Assembly (NCBI GenBank): GCA_013076295.1 | Contig: RQOL01000531.1 | Span: 2,294,001 to 2,358,000 of the forward strand | Length of the DNA: 64,000 bases | Direction of reading: 5' to 3' | From: Sanderia malayensis | Taxonomy: Eukaryota > Cnidaria > Scyphozoa > Semaeostomeae > Pelagiidae | In this document: one piece after another, positions 39,401 to 46,300 of the stretch | Position numbering within the stretch: the stretch's first letter is position 1 | Layout: each line of letters starts with the position of its first letter | Notes under the pieces: generated by a model | What the model saw: the letters and a program-made list of their open reading frames with translations, nothing else | Database searches by the model: none | Told to the model about the DNA's origin: nothing | Position numbers and translations under genes: made by a program

Positions 39401-39532
39401 GGAACGTGGAAAGCCTCGCATAATCAATGGAGAGTCCTTCGGGAAAGTTGTTAGCAATAGCACAAACATACCTGATAGCAAAATAGCAAATACTGACAAT
39501 GATAAATAAAAGCCAAAAGACCAAGTGGCCAT
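8439..39532 (-). CDS. giant secreted protein: signal peptide, 36 VWA domains, two C-terminal FAS1 domains
   Basis: Thirty-nine exons join in one frame to 22,266 nt (about 7,421 residues). The start is Met at 39532 (MATWSFGFYLSLSVFAILLS, a clear signal peptide, exon 39532-39472). Then come seven single VWA domains, 24 VWA domains in a four-copy array, five divergent VWA domains, three short linker exons plus a longer one, and two FAS1 domains ending at 8439. All whole VWA exons start and end in phase 1, the arrangement typical of shuffled extracellular modules. Each domain has a cysteine near both ends, as in matrilin-type VWA domains. Most carry the MIDAS residues: DSSGS, the Thr of TTRIDKAL, and LLTDG. 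No transmembrane segment is seen. It is therefore most likely a very large extracellular-matrix or adhesion protein. I know no named homologue with this architecture. RNA evidence could reveal alternative splicing or a split into several transcripts. Confidence 0.85.
8972..9120 (+). mobile_element. tRNA-derived SINE fragment
   Basis: It lies in the intron between the two FAS1 exons. The head resembles a tRNA with an A-box (tagcttagtggt, 8980-8991) and a B-box-like gcttcgaatcc (9031-9041). A body follows containing cagctgtccatccttccgag, a stretch common in tRNA-derived SINEs. The acceptor stem does not pair well, so it is not a functional tRNA gene. Boundaries are approximate. Confidence 0.6.
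9648..9912 (-). mobile_element. 5'-truncated non-LTR retrotransposon (CR1/L2-like) 3' end
   Basis: Minus-strand translation of 9910-9712 gives the end of a LINE reverse-transcriptase protein: LPKHLRDLNGVSLNVFKKTL, then DNFLFQIPDEPQRNGYMALR, then MVKIGPFQGIDI and a stop at 9712. It is followed by a short 3' region ending in a run of ATTT/TAAA repeats (about 9650-9672), the microsatellite-like tail typical of CR1/L2 elements. Only the last 65 or so codons remain. It sits in an intron of the VWA/FAS1 gene in the same orientation as the host gene. Confidence 0.75.
9970..10636 (-). other. linker exons between last VWA and FAS1 domains
   Basis: Three exons keep the reading frame: 10636-10607 (10 codons, HAIQKFGPGI), 10358-10327 (THKPLDYLQLQ) and 10144-9970 (NLIAYQLRLNAMIQQMAPNF, then a stretch with two cysteines and basic residues). 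The match of phases through all three supports them. No known domain is recognised; the third may be a short helical spacer. Confidence 0.6.
10725..11689 (-). other. VWA domain 36, split by an intron
   Basis: Exons 11689-11381 and 11006-10725 together encode one VWA domain. The MIDAS is intact (FLIDSSSSMRRDY and VLFVITDGSQTGSN). The C-terminal cysteine lies in MNACNRIRK. It is the last VWA domain before the linkers and FAS1 pair. It and VWA3 (36426-37246) are the only two VWA domains interrupted by an intron. Confidence 0.88.
11690..12049. other. intron, no gene seen
   Basis: This is the intron stretch between VWA domain 35 and VWA domain 36 of the giant gene, left of the repeat array at 12050. 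It contains no coding segment that I can support. Confidence 0.5.
12050..12795. repeat. 138-bp minisatellite with TTAGGG tracts, hairpin and TGACGTAA in each unit
   Basis: About 5.3 units follow each other, with the landmark tgcgcagtgccat at 12076, 12223, 12361, 12499, 12638 and 12775. The period is therefore 137-139 bp, with one unit of 147. Each full unit contains a perfect 8 bp inverted repeat (tgcgcagt ... actgcgca), then atgacgtaat, then TTAGGG/TTAGGGTT runs (for example 12575-12603). It lies in the intron between VWA domains 35 and 36 and ends a few bases from the splice donor of exon 13402-12803. Confidence 0.9.
12803..15333 (-). other. three divergent VWA domains (33-35) without MIDAS
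   Basis: Exons 15333-14752, 14134-13514 and 13402-12803 each encode one VWA-like fold of about 195-205 residues, flanked by phase-1 introns. The usual DSSGS/TDG residues are replaced: DTSLE and ITHEE in the first, DVNTA and TTIEK in the second, DATQT and VSGAD in the third. The fold is kept (for example VVYGS, RRLDVALS, IAITVG), so these are probably structural or metal-independent modules. The second exon opens with a proline-rich linker (PREPDIPTIPPPGG). Confidence 0.85.
14135..14751. other. intron between VWA domains 33 and 34
   Basis: This is an AT-rich intron of about 620 bp. I see no mobile element or coding segment in it. Confidence 0.45.
15403..15435. repeat. perfect 14-bp hairpin in intron
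   Basis: Arms aaatctcattctac (15403-15416) and gtagaatgagattt (15422-15435) are perfectly complementary with a 5-base loop. An extra direct copy of tctcattctacatgcagta occurs just upstream (15377-15395). It is in the intron between VWA domains 32 and 33. Confidence 0.75.
15575..16168 (-). other. VWA domain 32, intact MIDAS
   Basis: A single exon of 594 nt flanked by phase-1 introns. It encodes FIVDSSGTLIKDYYKEKEF, STTRIDRAL and VLLTDGRQTQDPDA, so the metal site is DxSxT with Thr and Asp present. It lies just 3' of the near-identical array in gene order but is clearly diverged from every array domain, so it was not part of the recent expansion. Confidence 0.88.
16251..20302 (-). repeat. array unit 1 (3'-most in gene): VWA domains D, E, F, G, H, A
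   Basis: Exons: D 20302-19709, EF 19544-18363, G 18223-17645, H 17498-16905, A 16820-16251. D, E, F, G and A have DSSGS or DSSKS with LLTDG or VLTDG. H has DSAGRD and no TDG. E and F share one exon, joined by a proline linker (SCPAPAPPPPSKIKRC). Unit-specific traits: Lys rather than Arg in STRIDKALDVAQ, FINNITAA in domain F, AASNAG in H, and a different 3' end of A (FLESVASHGCEKG). Confidence 0.93.
20417..24467 (-). repeat. array unit 2: VWA domains D, E, F, G, H, A
   Basis: Exons: D 24467-23874, EF 23709-22528, G 22389-21811, H 21664-21071, A 20986-20417. Same layout as unit 1. Differences seen: SNELGAV in domain D (Pro to Leu), DVYAVKS in H, and the 1-base deletion in the intron just 3' of exon EF (tagatagacacaaag) that it shares with unit 3. 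Exon A ends FVQEVSKAGCTKG, unlike unit 1. Confidence 0.93.
24582..28632 (-). repeat. array unit 3: VWA domains D, E, F, G, H, A
   Basis: Exons: D 28632-28039, EF 27874-26693, G 26554-25976, H 25829-25236, A 25151-24582. Differences seen: LFSNHARL and YINYKDF in D, VITVGPAAG in H, and the intron 1-base deletion shared with unit 2. Otherwise it is the same as its neighbours in exon and intron sequence. Confidence 0.93.
28747..32798 (-). repeat. array unit 4 (5'-most in gene): VWA domains D, E, F, G, H, A
   Basis: Exons: D 32798-32205, EF 32040-30859, G 30719-30141, H 29994-29401, A 29316-28747. Exon D is the most divergent of the four (EDVPDC, LFSYHAKLSIKFSDYTN), and its upstream intron is unrelated to the 114 bp intron found before D in units 1-3, so the array edge is here. 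Unit 4 shares the undeleted intron form (tagatagaacacaaag) with unit 1. Confidence 0.93.
32966..33535 (-). other. VWA domain 7, A-type relative of the array
   Basis: One phase 1-1 exon of 570 nt, the same length as array exon A. It encodes FILDSSGSLESEYGKEKQF, TTRIDKALLLAK and ILLTDGVQTQNSDA, so MIDAS is intact. Its end, FISKVSKAACQKG, resembles the end of A in units 2-4 (FVQEVSKAGCTKG) more than A of unit 1 (FLESVASHGCEKG). This makes it a candidate parent for the array's A exons. Confidence 0.88.
33891..36172 (-). other. VWA domains 4, 5 and 6
   Basis: Exons 36172-35573 (domain 4, LDSSGSMGSEYPKEKQF, LLTDGKQ), 35224-34655 (domain 5, IDSSGSIGENFVKEKNF, LLTDGSQ) and 34466-33891 (domain 6). 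All are phase 1-1. Domain 6 has DSTAAS and LLTSEDD in place of the metal-binding residues and is therefore probably MIDAS-dead. Domain 5 is the shortest of the intact ones. Confidence 0.88.
36426..37246 (-). other. VWA domain 3, split by an intron
   Basis: Exons 37246-36931 and 36688-36426 join in frame (579 nt). The first carries FIVDSSGSLRKEYHKEKEF and SITRIDKALKLAQ, the second ILLTDGSQTPDPDV and the C-terminal cysteine (SQTSCKT). MIDAS is intact. The extra intron is not at the same place as the one splitting VWA domain 36, so the two insertions look independent. Confidence 0.87.
37496..38086 (-). other. VWA domain 2, degenerate MIDAS
   Basis: One phase 1-1 exon of 591 nt. The expected DSSGS is DSSYYN and the TDG motif is TTGKQ, so metal binding is doubtful. 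The rest of the fold is clear: DIGFLVDSS, RRIDKGISLAY, ALGIGPSADKDEL. Confidence 0.86.
38241..38375. mobile_element. short MITE-like element with imperfect inverted ends
   Basis: The left end at 38245-38272 (gaccaggtttccatatagcc followed by ataaggtg) is nearly the reverse complement of the right end at 38346-38373 (caccttgcggctatatggag followed by gccaggct). The element is about 135 bp and lies in the intron between VWA domains 1 and 2. A similar terminal piece (tatggaaaccaggc) occurs at about 44689 next to a short tandem repeat. Confidence 0.55.
38461..39066 (-). other. VWA domain 1, first after the signal peptide
   Basis: Exon of 606 nt, phase 1-1. It starts GDVCEAKQGCKIVADIG and contains ILVDSSGSLKNEFHKEKQF, TYIDRGLHTV and FLLTDGRQEKN; MIDAS is intact. 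It joins directly to the signal-peptide exon 39532-39472, which has donor GTATGT, and this fixes the 5' end of the coding region. Confidence 0.88.
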
Positions 39533-39677
39533 GATGACTTAAGAAAGTATCTTGCGAGCTTCCTTCAACCAATGTCACATTATCATGCAATGACGTAAAT
39601 GTGAGTAATTTACTGCAAAAAAATAAGCAACTGTGTCAATGCAATTGACAATATATGCAAAAGACCAAGAATGTCAG

Positions 39678-39775
39678 TTTGAAAAGTCAAAATTTCAAAC
39701 GTCATACTTGACATTTTGACTTTTCAAATTTGCGAATCAAGTTCATTAACTCTAGTTAATGAATTTGACATTCGC
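39678..39775. repeat. two adjacent hairpins upstream of the giant gene
   Basis: Hairpin 1 has perfect 16 bp arms at 39678-39693 (tttgaaaagtcaaaat) and 39713-39728. Hairpin 2 has a perfect core ttcattaact / agttaatgaa (39742-39751 and 39754-39763, 2-base loop), extended by gcgaat ... attcgc to about 39732-39775 with a small bulge. They lie 150-240 bp upstream of the start codon, so they may be MITE remains or lie near the promoter. Confidence 0.7.
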
Positions 39776-41254
39776 AGGTTTCTAGGCGGAGTCTTGGCGC
39801 ACTCTATAGCAGTCAGAACCAGGGATCTACGGAATGACACATGCTCCGCCCAATTGTACTTTCGTTCAATAAGCAAATGCGGTTCTGCTAGGCCGCCAAA
39901 ACGGACCATATGTTCCGTAAAAGCTTTATTAACCCCCCTTCCACAATGCTCCCCTTTTTAATAAGTCTCTCTTTCGAAACGAGATTTTGAATTAAGATTC
40001 CTTGTTTTGGAAATAGTCAACGATGGTGAAACTGTACTTGTTACACCACAAAAGCTCTTAACTCACGAACGTTTTTTGCAGCTTGTAAGAACATTTTTCA
40101 GAAGATTATTTCAGAGCTTTATCAGACTCCCTTTCAAATAAGCCCTCTTCTGCAACATCAAGAATTAAACAAGCCCCCCTCTAAGGCTTAAAAAACTGAG
40201 AGGAAGACAGTATATGTAAAGTATAAACCTTATGAATAGGATAATGAAATCTAATGCCTATATGACGTCAATCCAGGCTTGACCTGGAGCGGATCAAAAG
40301 TAAAGAATTAACAGCGAGAAAAAACTGCCACTTTGAAAGTCATTAAAACCGCATACGACCAAAATTCACACCCAAAGATACTAGTCCGGGAATAGAAGCA
40401 AGCGACGGTACTGTTTCATCCTAGAAAGCTGACATTCTGAGGATATTTTCGTCAAAAACACCGACGAAAATGAGTTTCCGTAGGCGGTCAACGTCCATAT
40501 CAAACTTCCAACCTCAGCAATTCAAATAACATAGCAGTCATAAGAAGGTCGCTATGTTATTTGAAGAACTATACACACATTTGCGTACGTGGTCAAATGC
40601 TGCTCTACTAAAGTGGCCACCTTTATCAGTGACTCCGTAACTGAGTGCGACAAAACCATGCCATCAGGCTCAAAGCAAGCCACTGGTTGTTTGATCACTT
40701 TGAAAACAGGTTACAAGCTATCTGATCTTAAGAAAAGGCTTTTAAAATAACCAAATTAATGTGCCAATTATATCTATTATGAAAGAAAAACGTTGGACAT
40801 TCCCAGCCTGATATATCGACGAAAACCCACATTTTTAAAATTACCTTCCTGTTAGAGCACAACTTGCCAAAATCAGATATTTTATTAAATTGTGTTCATT
40901 AATTTTTTTATTCGATTTTACATGGTGGCTTTTGTTGGTTAATCTAACATCTATCATACGTATGTAAGTAGGTTTAAGACCTTCTCGGCCTAAATACGCT
41001 TGCCATTAGTGAGATATTCATATTATTGCAATGAATATTGAAGCTAATTTTGTGAAATATGATAAAAACCGAATACCGTAAAAGCTCTGTTCAGCCTTTG
41101 TCTTACTTAGAAGACTCTCCAGGATCTTTGAATTCCTAATCTTTGTAAATATAGTCCCTCTCTCAAAATGTTGCTTACAAATAACAAACATTGCAAATAT
41201 TTGAAACATTGAAAGCTCGGAACACTTCCGACTTCGTCTGACACTTTTAGCCTT

Positions 41255-41364
41255 GTGGTAGATTCCAGTCCATGATACGATATCTCAATGCGATATCTAC
41301 ACAAGTATTTGTGGTCGATTCCAGTCATATTCCAGCCAATAATACGATATCTCAATGCGATATC
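41255..41364. repeat. tandem direct repeat of about 45-55 bp
   Basis: The segment 41255-41299 (gtggtagattccagtc ... atacgatatctcaatgcgat) recurs at 41310-41364 with a short insertion (atattccagcca). No function is apparent. Confidence 0.65.
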
Positions 41365-41640
41365 TGGTTTGACATATGCCCGAGATATAGCCCAAAGTGT
41401 GTGACAGGTAGTTATTCTTATATTGAACAGCATTAAAATTATGAATAAAATGAAATAAAAAAAGGAATATTAATCTATGTAATCTATGTAATTAGCCGTC
41501 TTGATAAGACCTCGGTGGGCAGACAAGATCAGAAAGTGGATATGTAAGTGACTGGAAAGGAGAAATCGTGGATAGAAGAAGAGCGCACTTCGCCTCTGGG
41601 TCGGACCAATCCATGGCGAACAGGACTGAACCAAGATTAA

Positions 41641-41980
41641 TGTGAACGTTACTTTATTAAACATGAACGTGAATTTATCGAATATGAACGTTAATTTATT
41701 GAACATTGACGAGAATTTATTTTATTTAATACGAATGTATTTTTATTGGATGTGAACGTTACTTTGTTGAATATGAACGTTACCTTATTGAATATGAACG
41801 TACTTTTATTGAATATGAACGATACCTTATTGAATATGAAAATGGACTTTATTGAACACAAACGTGACTTGTGAACGTGAATTTATCAAATATGAACGAT
41901 ACTTTATTGAATGTGAACGTTTTACTTTGTTGAATATGAATGTTACCTCGTTGAATATGAACGTGGACTTTATTGAACAG
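41641..41980. repeat. AT-rich minisatellite, units of about 21-24 bp
   Basis: About 14 irregular units based on ttattgaatatgaacgtta occur in a row, with variants such as ttatcgaatatgaacg and ttattgaacatgaacg. Open frames across it are low-complexity artefacts. Confidence 0.85.
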
Positions 41981-42449
41981 CAATCCAAGACTACTGAATA
42001 TGAATGCACAATTATTGAATATTGCAACTGATAGGCAACCATATCATGACGTTAAACTGCTTAGGGTCCTTAACTTGTCTGATCCCAAATCAGAACACCT
42101 TTGGCCCTTTTATCTGGATTTAGTTTCACTCACACAGCATGTTTCTCAACTGACTGAGCTTCTCTTACTGGATGCTTGCTGTGTGGCTAATCGATTGATC
42201 AGTAAAAATACGCAGTAATAAACAAAATTTTTGCAGTAAGTCGAGTCAAAATCAAAACTAAGTACAACTTTGGTTTTTCAGAAAAAAAAGCGACATGCTG
42301 GGGTCATGATTTCGAAACAGATCATTATCTAAAATTGGTTGTTATCTAAAATTACAAAAATTATCTGAAATATTAGCGGGATCCTTAATTCCAGGTTATG
42401 AAGAAGATTGATAACATTTGACCGAAAATGCTTGCTTTGCATTACAATT

Positions 42450-42610
42450 AACTTTGTCTAATTTGAGCACCCTGGGGAAGCATGAAAATTTCGAATTATA
42501 AAATGTTCGAATTTTGGAGGTTTGCTGTAAGAATTGGTTCATCAGCGACATCTGCATGAACAAAAAATTTGTTCGAATTACAGGAGTTGGAACTGCGCAA
42601 ACGTGACTGT
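42450..42610. mobile_element. MITE-like element, copy 1
   Basis: Shares with 43150-43320, in the same orientation, the order: gtctaatttgagcaccctgg, a ttcgaatt core, an aggattggttc-like block, and a terminal stretch near gaattacagg/gttggaact. The ttcgaa-rich ends recall pogo/Tigger-type MITEs, but that assignment is inference. Confidence 0.4.
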
Positions 42611-43149
42611 ATTTTCACTACACAACATCATCCTTGTAGGTACTAATAACGTTAATAATTATACCATTATAGAGCTCGATAACAATAAAAGCTACGATGA
42701 TTAAGCATGGGGTCTTGCATTCGAAATCCTTGAAAATAAGCTCCTCGGGGTATATTTGTAAAAACAAAGTCATAATAAAGAAACTACTTACATTTGGAAG
42801 TATTTATCAGCGCTATTATCACTTCTTGGCAGGGCAAACAGTATTACCAGTGTGGTTTGTAAAGTAATTGAGAAGCAAACGAAGAAATTTGCGAAGGAAG
42901 TTCGATTTTGTTCTGTTTTTGAACGGCTGTTACTCAGTTATGCAATCTTCAACCTAAATTGGAGTAGAAAAGAAAACAATTGATAATCTACCGACAAATA
43001 ATACACAACGGTGGGCTAAGACTGCAATGTTTGGTATAATTCGTGTTATTTACAATGCATTATTGTCAAACTTCTATTTTACTTTAATAAACGTTGCTTC
43101 TATCATTGATAGTTATGCAACAAATACATTTGAAGTGAACGTTCAACAA

Positions 43150-43320
43150 TACAGTCAACTCTGTCTGATTCGAACACCCTGGGAAGCGTGAAAATGTTCG
43201 AATTGCAAAAGGTTCAAATTATAGAGGTATATTTTATGAGGATTGGTTCTTTGGTGATAATTGAAGGGACAAAGAACTTCATTGGAATAAGATAGAGTTG
43301 AATTACACCAGTTTGAACTA
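43150..43320. mobile_element. MITE-like element, copy 2
   Basis: Begins near acagtcaactctgtctgatt followed by cgaacaccctgggaagcgtg, and ends near gttgaattacaccagtttga. It is a divergent direct copy of 42450-42610, about 0.7 kb away, and lies just downstream of the last ALMS-like exon. Confidence 0.4.
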
Positions 43321-43382
43321 TGCAGATTTTACAATATACAACTATGCAATACAATAAAATGAAAAACGTAAGAAGTTTAACT

Positions 43383-46300
43383 TTACCTCTTTGATGAATC
43401 AAGCAACTCTCTGCCATTCTTTCTTCGCCTCGTAAAAAATAACTGCAGACTGAAAAGAATTCAATAAAACAAACCACAACAGTGAAAGGATGAACTCCCC
43501 CAGGGCAAAAAAGAAAAAACGTTTGATATGTGCACGAGCTTCGTCAATAACGCAACTCCGGAGTCGGTATACTGTTTCTAAAAGGTTAGTATACTGAAAT
43601 GATTTCTGTTAACGTATTATATAGACAATATGTGTGACCTCATTCGGGCATTGATTGATGTGCATCAAACAAGTTAAGTCTCAACTAAAATATAATCCTG
43701 AAACTAACCGACGTCACACCATGACCGGCAAAACTAAAATGCGTCAAGGGGGTCACTTGCAACGGACATAATCTCAGTTGGGGTTCATCGAACAAAGTAA
43801 CATCTTGTGTCACAAACCCAAAAAGTGTTCCAAGAACAGAAAAACTGCCTTTGTGCATTTCTGGTTATTTTGACCTCATCCCATGGTTGTTACAGACATA
43901 CGTAGAACTACAAGCTGGTGTTGACAGACAAATGGAAGGGTTAGGTGATTTAATAACGTAACTAACGTATGATTTAGTAATGTAACGTAAGAGTATGGAC
44001 AAGCTCAAGACCTTCGAGATGAAATACTACAGACGAGTGCTAAGAATCACATGGAAAGAGACAGTGGTGACAGGCGGCAGCAGGTGAAAGAATGGGTGCG
44101 CCCACGGCCTTGACGGCTACGGTACAGAAGAAGAAGAAGAACGTAAACAAACCAAGAAAACAATGATACAGTGCTTTGGAAATCCCGCACCCATCGAGTA
44201 ACAGAGACAAGAATGAAAGATGATAAGCCCAAATAGTAATTTGTGACATTTGTGAAAAGTCTTGGACTTTCACTTTCTCAAAGTATATTTTTCTGAAATC
44301 ATGACGTATGCTGCGATGCAAATGCGAAGGAGAGCGAGATTGAGCGAGAAATAATCCTCAAATTGACCGCTATCACACCACGAATGGTATTGCCTAATAC
44401 GTTAAGGGGTGGCATCAATTTCCAAACAACAGCCACGGAGAATGCAGAGGTTTTTGTTAAAATTGCAAACGACTCAATAATTCCCATTATTAGTCTGTAA
44501 CATAGTATGCACGGCCAGTTTTTTCTTCAGATACGAAAAACCCATCTTCGGTTATGACTAAAGCCTGCTTTCCATTGATTTGATTAATTTGATCAGACAT
44601 TGTCCAAAGTTGGGTTTAATCCTTTGAGCGACCCTCAACAACCCTCGACGACCCTCAACGACCCTCGACGACCCTCAACGACTATGTATATGGAAACCAG
44701 GCTTTACACATACTTGTATTACAACCACACAGCATGCATGCTCTGATAGGGATAACATCAATGCGTGCAAACACCAAAATTTGTGCCACGAAAATCATAA
44801 GAAAGAGCTAATGGTGTTCTGATCTGATATCATAAACTGGCTTCTTGTAAAAAGGGCCCATACGCAGACCCAAATCAGCAGGATTCGTTGCACAAGCCTG
44901 CTTAAACAAATAATACTGTATGTATGCACTGAATATGTATTCAGTGAGAAAATGAAGTCAACAAAACAGTATTTACGTGGAAGAATGCTGTTTATACAGG
45001 AAAAAACATGCAATTTAGAGCAGTACGATAAACAATTTGCAAGCAACAGTCACAGCGGGGTAACTAAAATGTAACAGGAACCACACGTGAGCATATGATA
45101 CAAAAATCATGTTTGGCACTGTTGGGTGTTAGAATGGTAATCTCTATGGTTGTTAGAATGGTAATCTTTACAGCACGATACGGCATTAAGACGAAAAATG
45201 AAATCTGAGTAAAATTAACTTACACATATAACCAACCTCCTTCCTGTATAATGAACTAACACCTGGTTCCTTAAAATGGAACTTCAGCAACTTATCAATT
45301 TAACGAGCTAAGTCAAGGTTGTATGCACCCTAACTTCATTAATTGTTTCTTGGCATTGGTGTTTATTGACATAAAGACACCAATCAAACTCACTTGTAAA
45401 TAAACATGATATTCATAATTCTAAAATCAAAAAAGTTACAGTAAATCCTCGAATAAGGGCCTTTAATTTTTGAGTTTTGTCCTTAACTTAATTTTTGAGT
45501 CTTAAAGAAGGCGTTTATTCATCGCTTATTTCAATTATTTTTGAATATTAAAGCAGTTCAAGCAAAAACAAATGTTCTGCTTGAATACCGTCTCCCTTTC
45601 TGTGAGACCAAAATTTACACATCGGAAACTCGTTTTAGATAAAAATTCGAATAAGCGCCCGTTTCTCAAGGTGGAGGAAGCATAGGCGCTTATTTGAGGG
45701 TAGGCGCTTATTCAAAGAGGCCGCTTATTCCAGGAATTACAGCACATGGCAAATAGTTTTATGTAATAATGTAATTAACTTAGTGCGTGGACAAAGATAA
45801 AACTGGGAGTTTCCAATTAAGACCTGTCTAATCTGTGTCATGGAACTGGATCAAAAAACCAAAATGATCTCATGATTAGTTGGGTTGTAAGTGAAAACTG
45901 AGGATTACCATTCGAAAAGGAGTGCGGTTGAAAATGTGAATATGAAAATAATATCAACAACGACCGCAGCTAAAGGTTTTAAGGTGTGACCCTGCTTACT
46001 ACAAAAATATTTAGGTAGCAAATATACAGCTTAATAACTATGCAACTATGTACAGCATAACAATATTGTTTTCGCTCTCAGTATAAAAAACGTCAAAAAC
46101 ATTCGAGAAAGAACAGGAACCCTACCTTTTTTAAACCCTAACTGTTTCCAATTACGCCATTAAAGTCTTTCTGATCTCACCAACCTCTTTCGAAGTTTCT
46201 AGAATGATCATTGCTTTTTTTATAATCACGATTCAGTTATCTATGAGCAGGAATTTGATTTAAAATTGAATATGAAGAAGGACTAACCTTGTCGAACTGC

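Larger units (their letters stand above)
39533..43382. other. gene-free region between giant VWA gene and ALMS-like gene
   Basis: About 3.85 kb upstream of the VWA gene start and downstream of the ALMS-like stop. Besides the hairpins, direct repeat, minisatellite and MITE-like pieces listed separately, I see no coding exon. The promoter of the VWA gene should lie near 39.55-39.9 kb, but no TATA box stands out. Confidence 0.45.
43443..46287. other. last intron of ALMS-like gene
   Basis: A 2.8 kb intron if the final exon is 43442-43383. It holds the 10-bp repeat and the MITE listed separately and is otherwise AT-rich. A missed small exon is possible here. Confidence 0.4.

Noticed and set aside
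39315..39590. Alternative longer start MHDNVTLVEGSSQD for the giant gene
   Set aside because: It is in a different frame. Only the Met at 39532 gives a signal peptide that splices in phase to VWA domain 1.
41470..42042. Open frames rich in FNKVTF/FNEVTF repeats
   Set aside because: They are translations of the AT-rich minisatellite, not a repeat protein.
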